This document shows, one piece after another, positions 46,471 through 60,183 of a stretch of DNA of 64,000 nt. The stretch lies in the NCBI RefSeq assembly GCF_030272615.1, contig NC_081412.1, positions 138,510,747 to 138,574,746 of the forward strand. Reading direction: 5' to 3'. This stretch comes from Cryptomeria japonica (lineage: Eukaryota; Streptophyta; Pinopsida; Cupressales; Cupressaceae). Each line of letters starts with the position of its first letter. Position 1 is the stretch's first letter. Made by a program: the position numbers and the translations under genes. The notes under the pieces were generated by a model, which saw only the letters and a program-made list of their open reading frames with translations, had not been told where the DNA came from and ran no database searches.

Positions 46471-47540
46471 GCAATCAGGTATACGTAGGATGCATGGGTC
46501 ACATATATATAAATATATATAAATAAGTATTTTAAATTAACTAATAATTTGCAAGACAAGGATTATTGTAATTAAATAAATTAATATTTTATTTTTGCTA
46601 ACTTTAATTGGCTTGGAATATTTTAATTATGCCAAGAGGGAAATAAGTTTTAATAAATCCTTTTTCATTGCTCCACCTTACCTTGTGATTTTATCGAGCA
46701 TGAAGGAGGTATTAATTTAAAAATATAAAGGAGATTAAAAGGATTTATTTCTCAACCTTGATATAATTTTATCGAGCATATTGGGAGGGAAAAAGCACCA
46801 AATATATATTATTATGCATTCATTTCTTTGAAAAAGGATGAAAAGATATTTTCACAGGAAGCTTCTGCTGGAAGCGAGAAATGCGAAAGGCATGAATGGA
46901 GCACAGGATTAACATGACTCCTTGGGCAGTTTAAGATTTTTTCTTGGTATTAGGGTGAACAAAGGAAGAGTCATGTGAAAGTCTATACTTAAACCATTTT
47001 TGGAAGAGAAAGGGAGGGTGGTTTTTATCTTTGTTCTACTTGGCGACGACAAAGAAAGAGGGTTTTGCTCTGCAATTCCATGACTTGTCTAGTCAACCAT
47101 TACGAAGTTTCAAGGGCTTCAAGTGTGAAGACCATTAGAGTGCAACCTCTGACGGATTTTTCTTCTTTCAAGTCATGTGGTCTGGTTACCTACTGATTCG
47201 ACTATTTCCTTTTCCATTTTTCATTCAATTTCTGGAAAACAGAGGAAAGAAACTAAATTCAGTTTATTCTTCAATATGTTATGAAATATTTGAACTATTT
47301 TCCCTTCTGTAATGCGAATTCTGAAAATATGCTTTAATGGGAAGAGATAAATCCTTATGTTGCCTTAAAAAAATATATATATGTAGTATATCTGTTTACT
47401 TCTACATAACACCAATTTTACCTTCTATTTTTGGTAAAATCAAATGGTGATGATATTACGTACAGGGTTATCATACCTAGTTAATTTGGAATACATATAT
47501 GTGTATATATACTCATTAATGTATATATATGTAAACATGG

Positions 47541-47573
47541 GTATGTGTGTGTATATATATATATATATATATT
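47541..47573. repeat. TG/TA microsatellite
   Basis: GTATGTGTGTGTATATATAT followed by more TA units. A similar TATATATG run lies at 47512-47531. Confidence 0.9.
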
Positions 47574-49250
47574 AATGTGTATCTATATAACAATGTGTAT
47601 GCATATATCATGAAAGATCAGGAAAAATATTTTAGTGGTTGGAAGACTGTATGCAGTAAACTAGTTAGGTGTTTTAATTCCTTCAGATGTTGTAAATCTA
47701 GAATTATAGTGGTAGACTCATCTTATACCCTAATTCCTCCACAATATTGTTCTATTTTTTTCAAAAAAATATCCTCATATCTAGAGTGAATAGTAAGGTT
47801 ATACTATCGCTAGACCAGCATGTCTAAGGTCTATCATTACGAATAAATATGTAAATATTGGTGTGCAGGCTTGGAGGTTATGTCTACTTACACCATTTAG
47901 CTAACTAAAATCTAAAAATTATAAGAATATAACTAGGTATCAAGGTGCAGCAAGGCTTCTTTCGGTCAACTTAAACTGAAAAACCAATAAGTTATAATTA
48001 GCTAGTGTGTGTCTTAGTTGTAATATGCACCTTAACGCAAGTACATATACCTCTAATGTAGAAATAATTGTGTAATGACAATTGTAGGCCTATGTGTTAA
48101 GTTTGTGTATACTCTTTAGTAGAACTATAGACTAGAATAAAATCTTAACCATAGAATCTCTGCCCTTCATGAAATTTGGGATTATTGTGATTCAATGGTT
48201 GGGACAATTGCTAAGTTGTTAAATTTAATTATACTCTAAATCTAAGGAATCCTAGAATACCTATTGTACATTGGAAGGTATGGGTACGTATGCACACTTG
48301 TACATGTACTTTGACATATACCATCAAGTAGATACCAGTATGGTTATAGTTGGAATTACTTGATGGATATGTGAAGTTATTTGTACTCGTGTGTATGTGT
48401 AAGCATACCTAACATGTGTTGGTAAGCATATTTAGCATAGTGGTGCAAACGTATGCCCCTAACTTCCCCAGCTGGGAATTCAATTGATACATTATAAAAC
48501 ATTTCAAATCGAATGAGAAAGAAATAAATGATAACACTTAAGAGTTATAAAATTGTATCTATGGAACGCTAACACAAAAGTTGGACCTTAGTTCCCTCTT
48601 GAGTTCACTTGAACTCCTAGAACTTAGACTTATTGCCGAGAAGGGAGAGATCATTGACAACGCATAAATTCATGCTTACAGTATAAAACCTTGGCCAAGG
48701 TAGTGTTGTGTAATGCATGCACTAGTCTGATCTTTAGCACCAGATACACCCTTATTCAAAGCATCATACTAGTAGGGAGTTACCCTTAGCGTATGACCGA
48801 CTAAGTGTGTAGGTCCTAATAGCAAGTCTCAGATGGCATTGAGTTCTCGTATTCCTTTACCTCCCTGCAAAGGGTCGGGCTAGTCCAGAAGGATATGACA
48901 TGGGGGACTAGATAGTCTATGGTTGGGCAGAAAAATGCCCTAATGATACTTTCCCTCCCCACTAGTAGAATGACAGAGTTTGAAGTTTAGAATTTAGCAT
49001 CAGTTGAAAAGTACTCTTTAAACCCTAGCTCTCTTTCATTTCATGCAAGTTAATTAGTTCTTGATATTGCATGTATGCTTAATTTTTAGTTCAATGTACT
49101 TAATCTTCAATTATCATTATTCATCTTCCTATTTTTAATTTTAAATAAAAATATATATATCCATCTTTCTATGCTTATGTTGATGGCTATTCTTTTGCAA
49201 CCGTTAGATTATTTGAATTTAAATTTCTTTCAAAATTTCAGCATGTTACA

Positions 49251-49770
49251 GAGAGGATGGATGATGTTTATAGTACTTATATAGTTGGTGTTGCGACTTG
49301 TAGCATGTGGTTTATCATGATGTCACGATAGATTGGTTATTCATTGGTTACACAATCAGTGGGAGCTTTTGATAGTGATTATTAGTAGTGTAGAATTGTT
49401 TGTTGATTGGTGGTTTATTGGTGGTTGTATGTATCTTCTTGGCTTGGACATCATGGTTACACTTGATGTTATTGAATTTTTAGTTTTATGTGTAGACCTT
49501 TCTGATCTTCATTTAGGAGATGGTTGTCATGATTCTATGTGTGACTCGGTATCATGGTTCAGTTGGATTCATTGGTAGTGACATGGATTCACCATTGGAT
49601 AGTGGATGATCTTCTTAGTGTGTAGATATTTGGAGGATTCCTTAAATCCTCTTGCTTTAGAAGATTCTTTCACATTTGTAGGTACGCTGGTAGAAGATGG
49701 TTATCTTCATGTGATAGGAGATGGTTACGGGTGATGTTTGGTTTAGAGTACATTTGTTATTATGTCATGA
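49251..49770. other. T/G-rich repeat DNA; no gene seen
   Basis: It resembles 44382-45772 and 51115-52740 in style and strand bias. The open frame at 49333 has no recognisable motif and is probably chance. Confidence 0.35.
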
Positions 49771-51109
49771 TTACTATTTATTATTATATGCTAGAATTGT
49801 GGTATCATTCAATTAATAAAAAAGTAACTAAAAATACCAATGAAACTTTATATATTAAATAATTTTAATTAATAAACTAGTTAAACAATCAATGCATTCC
49901 AAGATGTTCCATTGTTCTCTATCTCCAAGGATTCCTCAAGTCATGGTTGTGATCTCAAATCATTGAGCACTTGACTTTTAGAATGATAAATTAAGGGATG
50001 AGTTCTATGATAAAATGATCTATATGCTATGCAATTAAGATCTATATGATAATAACCATGCTATTGAAATTGATCTATAATAATGAGATTATGATACTAT
50101 GCTATGATAATGAGATTATGATAATAAAATGCTTCTAAAATGATTGATATGCTTATGAGAGACAAAATATAGATAGAGATAGCTTTGATAGACAAGAACC
50201 TTGATCACGAGACCCTTGATAATGAGAGGATGAGTTTTATCTATAGAGGAAATGGGTAATTGGATGGCTAGGATGGATTTCACTTAGCAAGAGCTAGGAT
50301 TGCATGAGGAGGGCTTGATCCTCAATCCATGTTTGCAACTTTCACCAATGCCATGGTGACAAGTGGAATCATGAGAAGGCTTGAGAGGAGAGGGAAGAGG
50401 CATTAAATGCTTGAAGAGACATGATGGTTACCCTAGGTGGTTGAGTTATTGGATAATGGCTTTATCCAAGGGGTAAATGAATGTGAAAGGGTTAGAGGAT
50501 TACCTTAGTAAAATCATTAAATGCTTGACAAGACTTGAGGGTTATATGGATGGTTGAGTAAGAGAAAAATTCTCTAACCAAGAGTCACAGATGGGTTAGT
50601 TGGATTAAAGCCTTTAAGGCTTGAGGAGACTTTGAGGGTTAACTTGTTGAAGAGAAAAAGGCTTTTAACGCTATGTAAGAGCCTTAAATGTATTTGAGAA
50701 GTGACTCCTTCCTAATCCTTAGTTTAGGAATGTGCAAATACTTTGAGGGGAACTAGGCTAATTTAGAAGGGTTTAGAAGAAAATTAGTGAGTAAGTGGGC
50801 ATTGTAGGAAAATGCAATTGGGTGAGGATAAATAGGATTTTAAATAAATAATAATTTATTTAAATGTGAGAGATGGGATTTAAATAAATATTAATTTATT
50901 CAAATATGTGAGGGGGATTTGATTAAACAATTATGATTTATTTATTTAATTAAAAGCTAGAATTTGGTTAAGTGAATTAAATCAAATAAATTGAATAATT
51001 TATTTAATTAATAGTTAAAAAAGGATAAAGGATTAATTAAATAATTAATAGTTGGATGAACAAATATAAAACTCATTTAATTGGGTGGCCAGAAATAGGT
51101 GTCTATTGG
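49771..51109 (-). repeat. Possible minus-strand gypsy-like solo LTR
   Basis: The right end reads ..AAATAGGTGTCTA, the reverse of the TGTAGACACC-type LTR start seen at 3125. It contains taattaa-rich sequence (50840-51080) as in that LTR. CATGA occurs at both junctions (49766-49770 and 51110-51114). The termini do not fit TG..CA well, so the limits are uncertain. Confidence 0.38.
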
Positions 51110-51114
51110 CATGA

Positions 51115-52740
51115 TAAATTTTTCTTGAGACCACGATTTGTTCACTTGAAGTATATGATATCTTAAGAGGAGATGGTTACATCATGTTGTCATATTTATG
51201 TTCTTGATTACATGGTTGGAGATTTAACATTGATATTAGTGGTTCTCTTTGTATTGAGTGTATGATCATTGTCTTGATTAGTTCATGATAGTGCTATGTT
51301 GCATTTGGAGTTTGCCATGAATTGATCAATCATAGGTGCTCATGGATACATGGAGACATAGGTAATGTTGGTACTCTATTGTGTTTAGAGATATGTGTTG
51401 AGATGGTTGTTTGAACAGGAAGTCTAAGGAGTATTCACTTGGTATGGACTTGAGAGGAGATTGTTCTTAGAGTGAGTCATGATGACTTTGATATCTTGAT
51501 GAAAATTCTCATTCCCCACTCTTGGTCTACTCAGTAGTTCACTACTTGAGAGGTATTGCTCATTACATTCGTTCAAGGTACATTAAGTTTATGGATATCT
51601 TTCATAAATATGGATCTTGAGCTATGAAGATTGTTAGTCTAAAGGATTCATTTGAGATATGTTTGACATTGGTTATCTCCTTCTACATATGTTGTTATTA
51701 TGATATCATTATGAGTATATTATGATACTTATGATTGTTTGATCTAAGATATTGAATGAGGTTTTGGGTGTTGTTTTGGAAGAGATCATACTTGACATAA
51801 TGGTGCTTATTTGAGGTGTTGGTAGAAGGACATTTTATGATTTACAAGTTTTCTCTCTTAATTATATGGTTTCTTCCATGAGATTCATGTTCATATGATT
51901 TCAGAGGATGGTGACATATTGTGGGAGATTATGTCACATTTGAGTTGCATGTGTGCATACTTGTGATTGTTCTTGGTACTTTTTGTATGAATTTACTTAT
52001 CACACCTTCATATGATATGTTATTGGTAGACTTGATATGCTTTGAGCTTCATTTGAGATTTGGTATTACCCATGCAGTAGGATTTGGAGATACATATACA
52101 TATACATATACATGTAGATGTACTTTATTGATAGGTTTTGATACAAGGAGATTGATTATGGTTTATAGGTTGATGTGATGTTGGAATGAGTTTACTAATT
52201 TTATTTATACCTAAGAGGTATGGATGTTTGGATGTGTAGACAAGTGCTATGGATGTTTTCCAATCATGTGGGTTTTTTTAAAATTGTAAGATAGTTTAAA
52301 TTTAATTATTTTCAAATGCTTAGCAAAAATTCAACAAAAATACAAAAGATCACACTTTCCTAGGAATAAAAGGATGAAATAGCATATTAGGTATTTCAAT
52401 TTTATTTAAAATTGACTAAGCACCTTATTTTACAATAAATCATTTTTCAAAAGAGTATGGCCAACAAAATATAATAGAAATCTTGAAATAACACCATTGA
52501 GATCCTCCTTGGGTAGTGTGAGTGTAACCTTCATCTTATAGCATATGAATGCCAACTCAACTATAGATTTCTTATAAAACAATATCCCAAACTAGTGTCC
52601 TCAATGCTTTTATAGTATGATAAAATCCTTGATGAAGAAAGAAATCTCTTAAAATCATACGTCATCGTGTCTATGTTTGGTAATTCTTGGACTTAGCTAT
52701 TTTTGATGATCCCTCACCCTTAGCTTCCTTTGGTGGTATT
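51115..52740. other. T/G-rich repeat DNA; no gene seen
   Basis: The plus strand is T/G-rich to about 52250, then changes to mixed sequence. A TATACA microsatellite is at 52091-52113. I see no credible gene. Confidence 0.35.
52091..52113. repeat. TATACA microsatellite
   Basis: Four near-perfect hexamer units, tacatatacatatacatata. Confidence 0.85.
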
Positions 52741-52745
52741 TAGTT

Positions 52746-53789
52746 TGGAGACAACTAAGAGGTGGGGGGGAGGGTGAATCAATTGTCTACAAATTTTAAT
52801 CCAAATATGACTTAACCAGACTTAATGATCAATGCCGATAAACCAAACTTTAATGTTGGTAGACAGTTTAGCAGTTAATTATAGTACCGGTAAATTTTAA
52901 TGCATGAAATAGAAAGACAATAACATCCACAAAACATAACACAAATATTTGTATGTGGAAACCCTATAAGGGGAAAAACCACGGTGGGAAACCTTACCCA
53001 CAATCAGATGATGCTACTACAGATAGTATGTGTGTACAATATGGAGTCTGCACATGTAGAAAGACCAATTCCCTAGAGCTCACTACTCAATCACAAGATG
53101 GGAGTCACACTGACTACAATTGGATGGTTAAATCCAATGATAATGTACTGCTCAAAATAGCATCTTCATATGCTAGATTCAGTACCAGTTAAGCTCTGAT
53201 TATCTTCTCAAAACTTTCCTTCAATCTTCAAATGATGTATGCGTGTATAGCTCTACTTATTTTCACATATACCTTATTCGCACTTACTTACATTCCCATA
53301 TCAATCTCATAAAAGATATATTATATATATACCAAAGCCTAAGACCAAATGTGTAGGTCAGCTTAAAAAGAATATTACAATAAAATCAATTACAAATAAA
53401 TCAATATGTGATGCATTATGTCGGCTCAATGCATTTATAATAATAACAAATCATCTCCATAACGTGTCATGCCGATCTGGAATAGATATTCTTCCTGGTG
53501 CATATTCTAGACCTATTTGCCAGTAATAGAAAATATGCAAACCCGAATAGACCAATGAATAAATCACCATAAAAAAGTGTCCAAACAATGTCTTTGACAT
53601 AACCAAGTAGTCTCCAAGTCATTCCAAGTGCCAGTGAACAATATAACCTGCTAGTGAACCAAATATCGATGACTATGCATAAGTCACTGACTTGCCGGTG
53701 AACAAAACCAAAGATCTACAAGTGCTGATAAGTGTTGACAAGTGTTGACATCAATGAAAAAACGAATGCAACACATCAAAATACCAACA
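52746..53789 (-). repeat. Solo LTR, copia type
   Basis: It begins TGGAGACAACTAAGAGG and ends ..TACCAACA. It carries the conserved block 'ggggaaaaaccacggtggga'. AGTT occurs at both junctions. No primer site or polypurine tract adjoins it. Confidence 0.65.
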
Positions 53790-54734
53790 AGTTATTTCAA
53801 TCATGGGTTAGAAATAAAAAACTCTTTTAGGACTTAGTGACATAATCTATTAATATAAAAATAAATTAAATTATTTATACCATCATATTTTCACAAGACC
53901 GTAAATTTAAGCTTATGTGAAAATTGGACTTATGTCAACCATGTTTGTAATGTTTCAAGAAATGTCAAAGCTTGGAAATTTCAAGGATTGGAGCTCATTT
54001 AGGAACCTTCCTTGTTTCTATTAGTTTTCCATTTTTTCATTTTTTTAGCCTTTTAGTGTATTTTGTCATGGATTGGGTACAATCGGGGATTTTATGTCCC
54101 CTTGGATATCTCCATCATTGTCAGTTTTTCCTAGCCCTTCATTACTTAGTGCTTTAAATTGACCATGTCGGTCATTCCATCAAATGAAGTAATCTCCAAA
54201 TTTTTGGTATTTTTGACTTTAATCCTTCATTTTTTTACTTTCAATGTGTTTGTTGTGCTTTTTTCTTGAATGCTTGGTAGGTCATTTTTCTAGGTTCGAC
54301 ATTCCATTTAGTCATGAAAATCCTAAATCTTTGATATCCTTTTTCAAAAGTTAGGTTTTTAGACCAGTTGGGGAATCCACACAAATGAGGATTTTTTAAC
54401 ATTCCCTTCAAACAAGTAAATTGCAAAATCATTTGAAAATATCAACTTTTAAACAAGTTCATCAAGACTTAAAGTCCATTAGGGCTTTGAACGATCTGTA
54501 GATTGTTCCATGGGGAAAGGTATTCCTTGACCTTTTGTGAATACTTTTGATCATTAGTACTTAGTAATTTTCATGAATTTAGAAGATCAAAATTTGATAT
54601 TTGGATCTTTTTAAATTCTAAGGTTTCAAAGTTTCAATGTTTGATTGGCCTAGTAATTTGATTCAAAATTTTCAACAACTAGTGGATAACTTTTTGCAAT
54701 ATTTTCAAAACAATATTCCAGGCCACTAGTTACA
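53790..54734. other. Unassigned repeat-like DNA; no gene seen
   Basis: It is T-rich DNA with several short frames but no recognised motif. Confidence 0.35.
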
Positions 54735-54866
54735 TTGACTTATCTAGTGCATTGCAAACAAGGTGCTAAAGAGAAAGTGATTGATTTCATTGGTAGATAT
54801 CAAAATTTATATTTACAAATCTCTTATTCTCTTCCTAATGTTGATATTGAAAGAGTTTTCAGTAGC
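54735..54866 (+). pseudogene. Gag-like remnant of a gypsy-type element
   Basis: The plus strand is open and reads KEKVIDFIGRYQNLYLQISY, then LPNVDIERVFSS. This resembles the Ty3/gypsy gag capsid pattern (FI-R-NL). The end also looks a little like a hAT dimerisation motif (ERVFS). A TGTTGG sequence cuts it at 54871. The call is tentative. Confidence 0.35.
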
Positions 54867-55511
54867 ATTTTATGTTGGCAATATCATTGATGTCAACCTA
54901 ATATCCAACAATATATGAACTCAAGCCCATTGTGAGAGAACTTCAAACACATGAATGGTAGAAGGTATATCTATATCTTTAATATAATCAAGCTAAGGGT
55001 GTCCCAAATTCACATGTAATTGGTTAAAGGTAGGGATAATGGAGAAGACAACATCTAAGAACTTAGTACCAACTTCAATGGGAAGGGTGATGGAACCTAC
55101 AATGGGACAAGTGAAACCATCATGAACATTAATCACAACATTAGATTTATCATATGTATCTTGATGAATTTGTTGTGTATAGAGATGTTCTTATGTGATA
55201 ACATTCACTAGGAATACTGGATAATTGAGCACTCCACATGAGAGATTTCCTTTAATCTTTGTAGTAATGTATAATGGACCATTAGGTTCTTTAATGATAT
55301 ATCTTGATTCAAAGGTGATGTTAGGGTCACACTTAGGCTTAGGTTTTTCAATCAATTTCAAAACATTTTTTTTTTATTTCATGACATATAATATTAATAG
55401 CTATAAAATCTCTATCATTATGCTCAACAACATTGGTAGGATGAGAAATAAAAGAATTGGTAAATATTTGCAAATTTTGATTAGGAGGTGCTAAAAATTT
55501 ATTTTCATTAT
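54867..55511. other. Short LTR fragment and unassigned DNA
   Basis: It opens with TGTTGGCAATATCATTGATG and closes within 40 bases on ..ATATCCAACA, like an LTR reduced to its ends by a deletion. The rest has no credible gene. Confidence 0.35.
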
Positions 55512-56572
55512 TGTTAGGGTTTAGGTATATCTGGAGCAAATACAAATTAACAATTATATACAAATTCAAATACACAAAGACAAAAAAAACACAACACAAA
55601 TAACATAGAGATTTAATGTAGTTTACCCAATATTGGCTACATCCATAGAACACAACCATCCAATATTTTCTTATTATCCAGTAAGATAGTACAACACCAA
55701 TTCAATGCTTAGGGAAACAAGTACAAAGTCGGTAAATAAAATTAACCTTAACCCTAAAAGAATATTCTCATAATATTGTCCTCATACTTGTATTCTTGTA
55801 CTCATACTCATATTCTCCTGAAGAAACCAATCATTAAATGCTAGCAAAAAAGAATAAACTTAATAAATAGGTAAAAATAGGGCAACTCAAATAATCTATG
55901 ATATTTCAACACATAAGATATTGCACTGCATAGAACCAATTCATCTAAAATGCATACCATTGAATCCTTCTACCTTTCTAAACATGTTCCCAAAACTGCA
56001 CAAGCATATCAATCACCGTGAAATAATGCAGAGCATTCTAGTGAGTCAAGTAGGACTCACTGCAATATTAGATTTTAGTCTAGAGAGTAGACACTTATAA
56101 CTTTTGATGTAGAAGTAGATATGATTGGAGAACTATAAATTTGACACCTTACATACTATCAATCTTACCTCTAGAACTGCATAACTAGATCTTGTAAAGT
56201 TACAAGATGCAGACCAAATTACAAGCTCTTGAATAAATTTGAATCAAATATTAAATTACTAAGTCCTTGATCATGTAGCCACCAATCAGTGCAATTTCCT
56301 CTCATAACCAAAACATAAAGTATATGTAATAGTGTTATATCACAAACTTACAAATCATCCAAACCAGCGTTCCGCCATGAATATAATTGGTGATCCTTCG
56401 GACATTCCTCAATCATGTTGATCATAACAAGCATTGAGTGAAACCATCTTTGTCAAATGTCTCACCATACAATATCATTTCTCAGCCTCTTCCACTTCAT
56501 CAATGATCACAAGTTTCCAATACATATTCATTTGATATCAATGACAACACCATGTTGCAAATATTTCCAACA
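55512..56572 (-). repeat. 3' LTR of a third pol-less element
   Basis: It begins TGTTAGGGTT and ends ..TTTCCAACA before a polypurine tract. The matching right LTR was not found, so the element is truncated. Confidence 0.65.
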
Positions 56573-56584
56573 ATCTCCCCCTTT
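56573..56584 (-). promoter_or_regulatory. Polypurine tract
   Basis: The minus strand reads AAAGGGGGAGAT directly before the LTR. A second purine motif is at 56650-56666. Confidence 0.75.
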
Positions 56585-56689
56585 ATCTTTGATGGAAACA
56601 CACCTTTATTTACAAATCTTATCTTCTTATACATACTAGATATACATTTCTCTCCCCCTTTGACATCAATTAAAAAAGGTATATTAACT

Positions 56690-59010
56690 ATAAAAAATAT
56701 TGCATAGACTCCCTTGAATTGTGTGCACTCATTACAAAACTCTCCCACTTAGATGGAGGTCCCTCAAAAACTGATGCTATATACTTAAAATATTTCAAAT
56801 AACACCAAAAATAATATTGCAATCCACCACAAAAATGTCTCATCTTTGTACTAGAAACTCCCTTATAAGGTAAGATAACCTTATACATTACCTTGAGGTG
56901 GGATAAAGTTGCATCCCAGTTTTCCTCTATTGAAGAAAGAATTTGGTTTTGACAAACATTTAGCCTCATCTACATTATCAAGTACTTTCATCATCTATTC
57001 TATCTTGTCTACTTCTCCTAAAACCCTAGATAATGAAGCCAATCTCAAATTTACTATTTCTCTCAACAAACTATATTGTTTCTTTAATTGATCCTTATGG
57101 TCCTACAACAAAGATAGCTACAAATGAAGTTTCTCCACTTGAACTCTAGTGAAAACATCCTTATCCTTTGTCAAATTATAGGCTCTTGCAAATGGAAAGA
57201 TCTAAAAGTCAATTAAGTCAATTCCACTTTAATGTTTTTGGTATAATTAGACCACCTTAAACAAAATTAATAAAGAGAAATAGACTAATCAACAATACCT
57301 TTGAACTCCTTTATATTCCCTTGTAGTTTTTTGTTTGCATTGGCACACTAGTCAAATACTTTTGCCATTCTTTTATCTCTCATATTTCACAAAGCTTCTT
57401 GCTCTACCTTCTACTCAGCATGAGAAGAATGATCCTTAAAAGAATTTATTAGTAACTTCAATTTTTTTTTCTTGAGCTAAGGAAGAATGTATGTTTACTT
57501 CTAACAGCCTTCATGTATTATTTTCATTGCATCATCAACTAGGATTTTCTTCTTCACATGATGTTCCTATACTACTTCTTTTCTTTTAGAGGCATGTAGG
57601 ATGCCACCAAACTGAAACTTATGAAGGGGAGAAATATTTGTGTCTATTTGAAATTCATGAGTTAGAATTTGTAATAGCTCTGGTGTCACCATAGGTTCCA
57701 ATTGCATTTGCAAACCTAATACGTCTTTGACAAAATCTTATCTTTTGAAGGAAGTATCATGTTTCTCATATGTTTTCTTGATTGCATCTTGACTCCTCTC
57801 AATATTATTCTCTTCCTTCTCTTCTTCACTTCCAATCTATGCATTCTCCTTTGTACTAACACTCTCTATATTCTATGGAATGTTTTGTTCTTCATTTTTC
57901 CTTGTATTCTCTAGAAGAGGGACATTCACTTCACTTTATCACACTACACCTTGTGCAAATTTGTTAGAATTATTTGGAGGATAAGTCTCCTTATCTTTTT
58001 CTATATCAACATTCTTTTTATCATCATCACTTCTTGAAATGTGAATGTTAAAGATTGACACATAAACAATAAAAACATCATCTATCTCCTCCACAATCAG
58101 AGTCGCCCTCAATCACTACATCACCTTTTTTTATATCCTTCAAGATCCTTGGAGTTATTTCCTTTGTTTCCCTTTGAAATTCATCTTTATCATCATATCT
58201 CATAATCATTAGGTTGTTCACCCTTTGCTTTGTTCTCAACTCCTAATATTGCCTTTGAATAATCATTGTCATTTCATCCTTAGATAGTGAGGATCCAACC
58301 CATCTCAAAGATTTTTTTTCTCAACTCCTTTTCTATCTTCACAACCTCATCTCTTGTCTCCAAGAATACTTTAGCAAGGCTCTTTAGAAGATGATCCAAA
58401 ATGTCACTTAAGGTCAAAATGCACTTCATCATACACTGATGAGGGATTGCTCAATGACTTCCTAATTATATAGGAGCACATTTGGATAAACTTTAGAAAT
58501 TTCTTCTAAGCCCCATGACTCTCTATTGAATTGAGAATTGTATCCAAACTTAAGGGGTATTGCTCAGATGACTCATGAGGAGTCTTCTTTATCTTCTTGA
58601 CCTTCCCCTTCTCCTTTCCTTTACCTTTTTCCTTTTCTTTTCCTTTGGATCTTCCTACCTCTTCTCCTTACAATATTATATTTTCTCTTCTATTTAATAT
58701 TAAAGCTTATTTTCTTCTTAAAATTCTTCTTCATCACTTTCTACATTTATAGGATCAACCTTTTCTCTTTAGTTTTCTACTTTTTTCTTGGCTTCTTCTT
58801 CTTAGCAAACTTTGACTTCTCTAGGACATCAGTAGTAGATCTCTTTCTGCTTGGAGGGGTTTGTGTAGGTCCAAAAGGCTTAGTTAGAGTAGTAGTGGCA
58901 ATAGTAGATCTACTTATTCTTCTTAGTTCTTGTGGAGACTATAGGGAATCAATAACAACTTGAGATGTCTCAATGGTACTTGTAGATGATACTGCTAACA
59001 TCTCCTTCAT
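56690..59010 (-). pseudogene. Unrecognised protein of the third pol-less element
   Basis: A minus-strand gene can be followed from the ATG at 59010 (MKEMLAVSSTS) with many stops. A Lys/Arg-rich, nuclear-signal-like segment comes first (about 58890-58600). At 58281-58127 it reads KDEMTMII, then RVNNLMIM, EFQRETKE and RILKDIKK, matching the 4.06 kb element's protein (RVNMLMI, RKETKD, RIMK). Acidic and low-complexity DNA follows. No pol or zinc-knuckle motif is seen. It is a decayed relative of the 15687-17574 protein; function unknown. Confidence 0.55.
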
Positions 59011-59149
59011 GTAAAAGGAAAAATTTGATTTGGCAATTTGCAACATAGAAGGAAGAAATAACCAAATCAACTTCTCTTGGAAAACCTTTACATTCAAAAG
59101 AGTGAAGGAAATGCACTAGATTCAGTCAAAATCAGATAAGGACTGAATA

Positions 59150-60183
59150 CTAAGTGGATTGATGAATGTTTTTGTATGATTTTTCTCTCTTTTGTAATTT
59201 GAAAGGCTGAAACAGGTAAAGTCTTGAAAAATGAAGGTAAAAATGAGAAAACAGTGAGCTACAAATGCGGGATCGAGCTGAGAACCAAGAATTGAGCAAT
59301 ATAAGTTGAGTCGGATACGACCCTAAAAAAGATGCTAAAAAGTTGGGACTAGGAGGTGGCACCATGATCCTTTGAACTTTTTGTGCATCAAAAAAGATTG
59401 ATTCATCTCTATGAATGAAGCTTATTCTAAAGAGTGCAACTCTATACTTGTTTCCTACACACATAAAGAAGGGAAAAAGGGTTGGGAATAGGGGTTTGCC
59501 TAAGTCAAACCTTGGTTTGGAATCAACCTTGAATGAAATATTGCAAACACTTAAAACAAATGATGGAAGGGTATACCTCAGATCTGTAATGAATGATGAT
59601 GATGCTTTGCTTCTTAAATGTAATCACATATGTTGTATGAAAATGACATGAATATGACAAAACCTTAATCACACACACATTCTTGCAAATGAATGATGTA
59701 ATGTTGCTCCACAATTGATAGATGAAGAATATGCAGCCTTGAAGGCCACTAGAAATGCTTGATGATGAATGCTTCAATGCTTGAATGCTTTATTGTAGTT
59801 TGCCTTATGTTCTTGTATCTACTTTTTTGCCTTATTTCCCAAATGAGAGGGGAAGACCTCCTTATATACATGCCCATTGTCAAATATATTAATTTTTTGA
59901 CATAGGCGGACATGGAGCAAGGTTTCCCACTCAAATTAGAGCTGACCTAAGGAGGACCATGGTGTGGCATCATGGTCCTGGTGAGGACCAAGGCACCACA
60001 CCCTGGTCCTACCCCATATTTGGGCTAGGGTTAAGGTTCAATGCAAGTTATAATGAGATAATATGACATTTATTGCATGGTAGAGGTATAAATAGGTCCA
60101 TATCAAAAGTGAGGATGAGAACACTAAGGTGAGGGCCCCAAATGCGGTCAAAATTGAAAAGGGTGCAATTTTAGGATGCTACA
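59150..60183 (-). repeat. Gypsy-like LTR, minus strand (left end uncertain)
   Basis: The right end reads ..TTTTAGGATGCTACA; on the minus strand this is an LTR start TGTAGCATCC. A polypurine tract adjoins it. The left end is not visible, and the LTR may begin anywhere from about 59100 to 59500. It truncates the third pol-less element. No credible gene. Confidence 0.5.

Larger units (their letters stand above)
45773..49250 (+). repeat. Possible 3.5 kb LTR
   Basis: It begins TGTTACATCCC after a purine-rich stretch and ends ..GCATGTTACA. The 5 bases before (GGGAG) and after (GAGAG) differ by one, fitting an aged duplication. It contains a perfect palindrome (46437-46470), TATA-type microsatellites and two arms of an inverted repeat, but no credible gene. 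It is long for an LTR, so the call is tentative. Confidence 0.4.

Noticed and set aside
47541..47789. Plus-strand frame starting in the TA microsatellite
   Set aside because: The N-terminus is a microsatellite translation and no motif follows.
46117..48958. A complete DNA transposon with terminal inverted repeats
   Set aside because: The arms match but no target duplication or transposase is visible; kept only as an observation.
49333..49578. Plus-strand Trp/Leu/Val-rich frame
   Set aside because: It lies in T/G-rich repeat DNA, with no motif and no related copy.
54830..54866. hAT transposase dimerisation motif (ERVFS)
   Set aside because: The upstream residues fit a gypsy gag pattern better, and no other hAT sequence is present.
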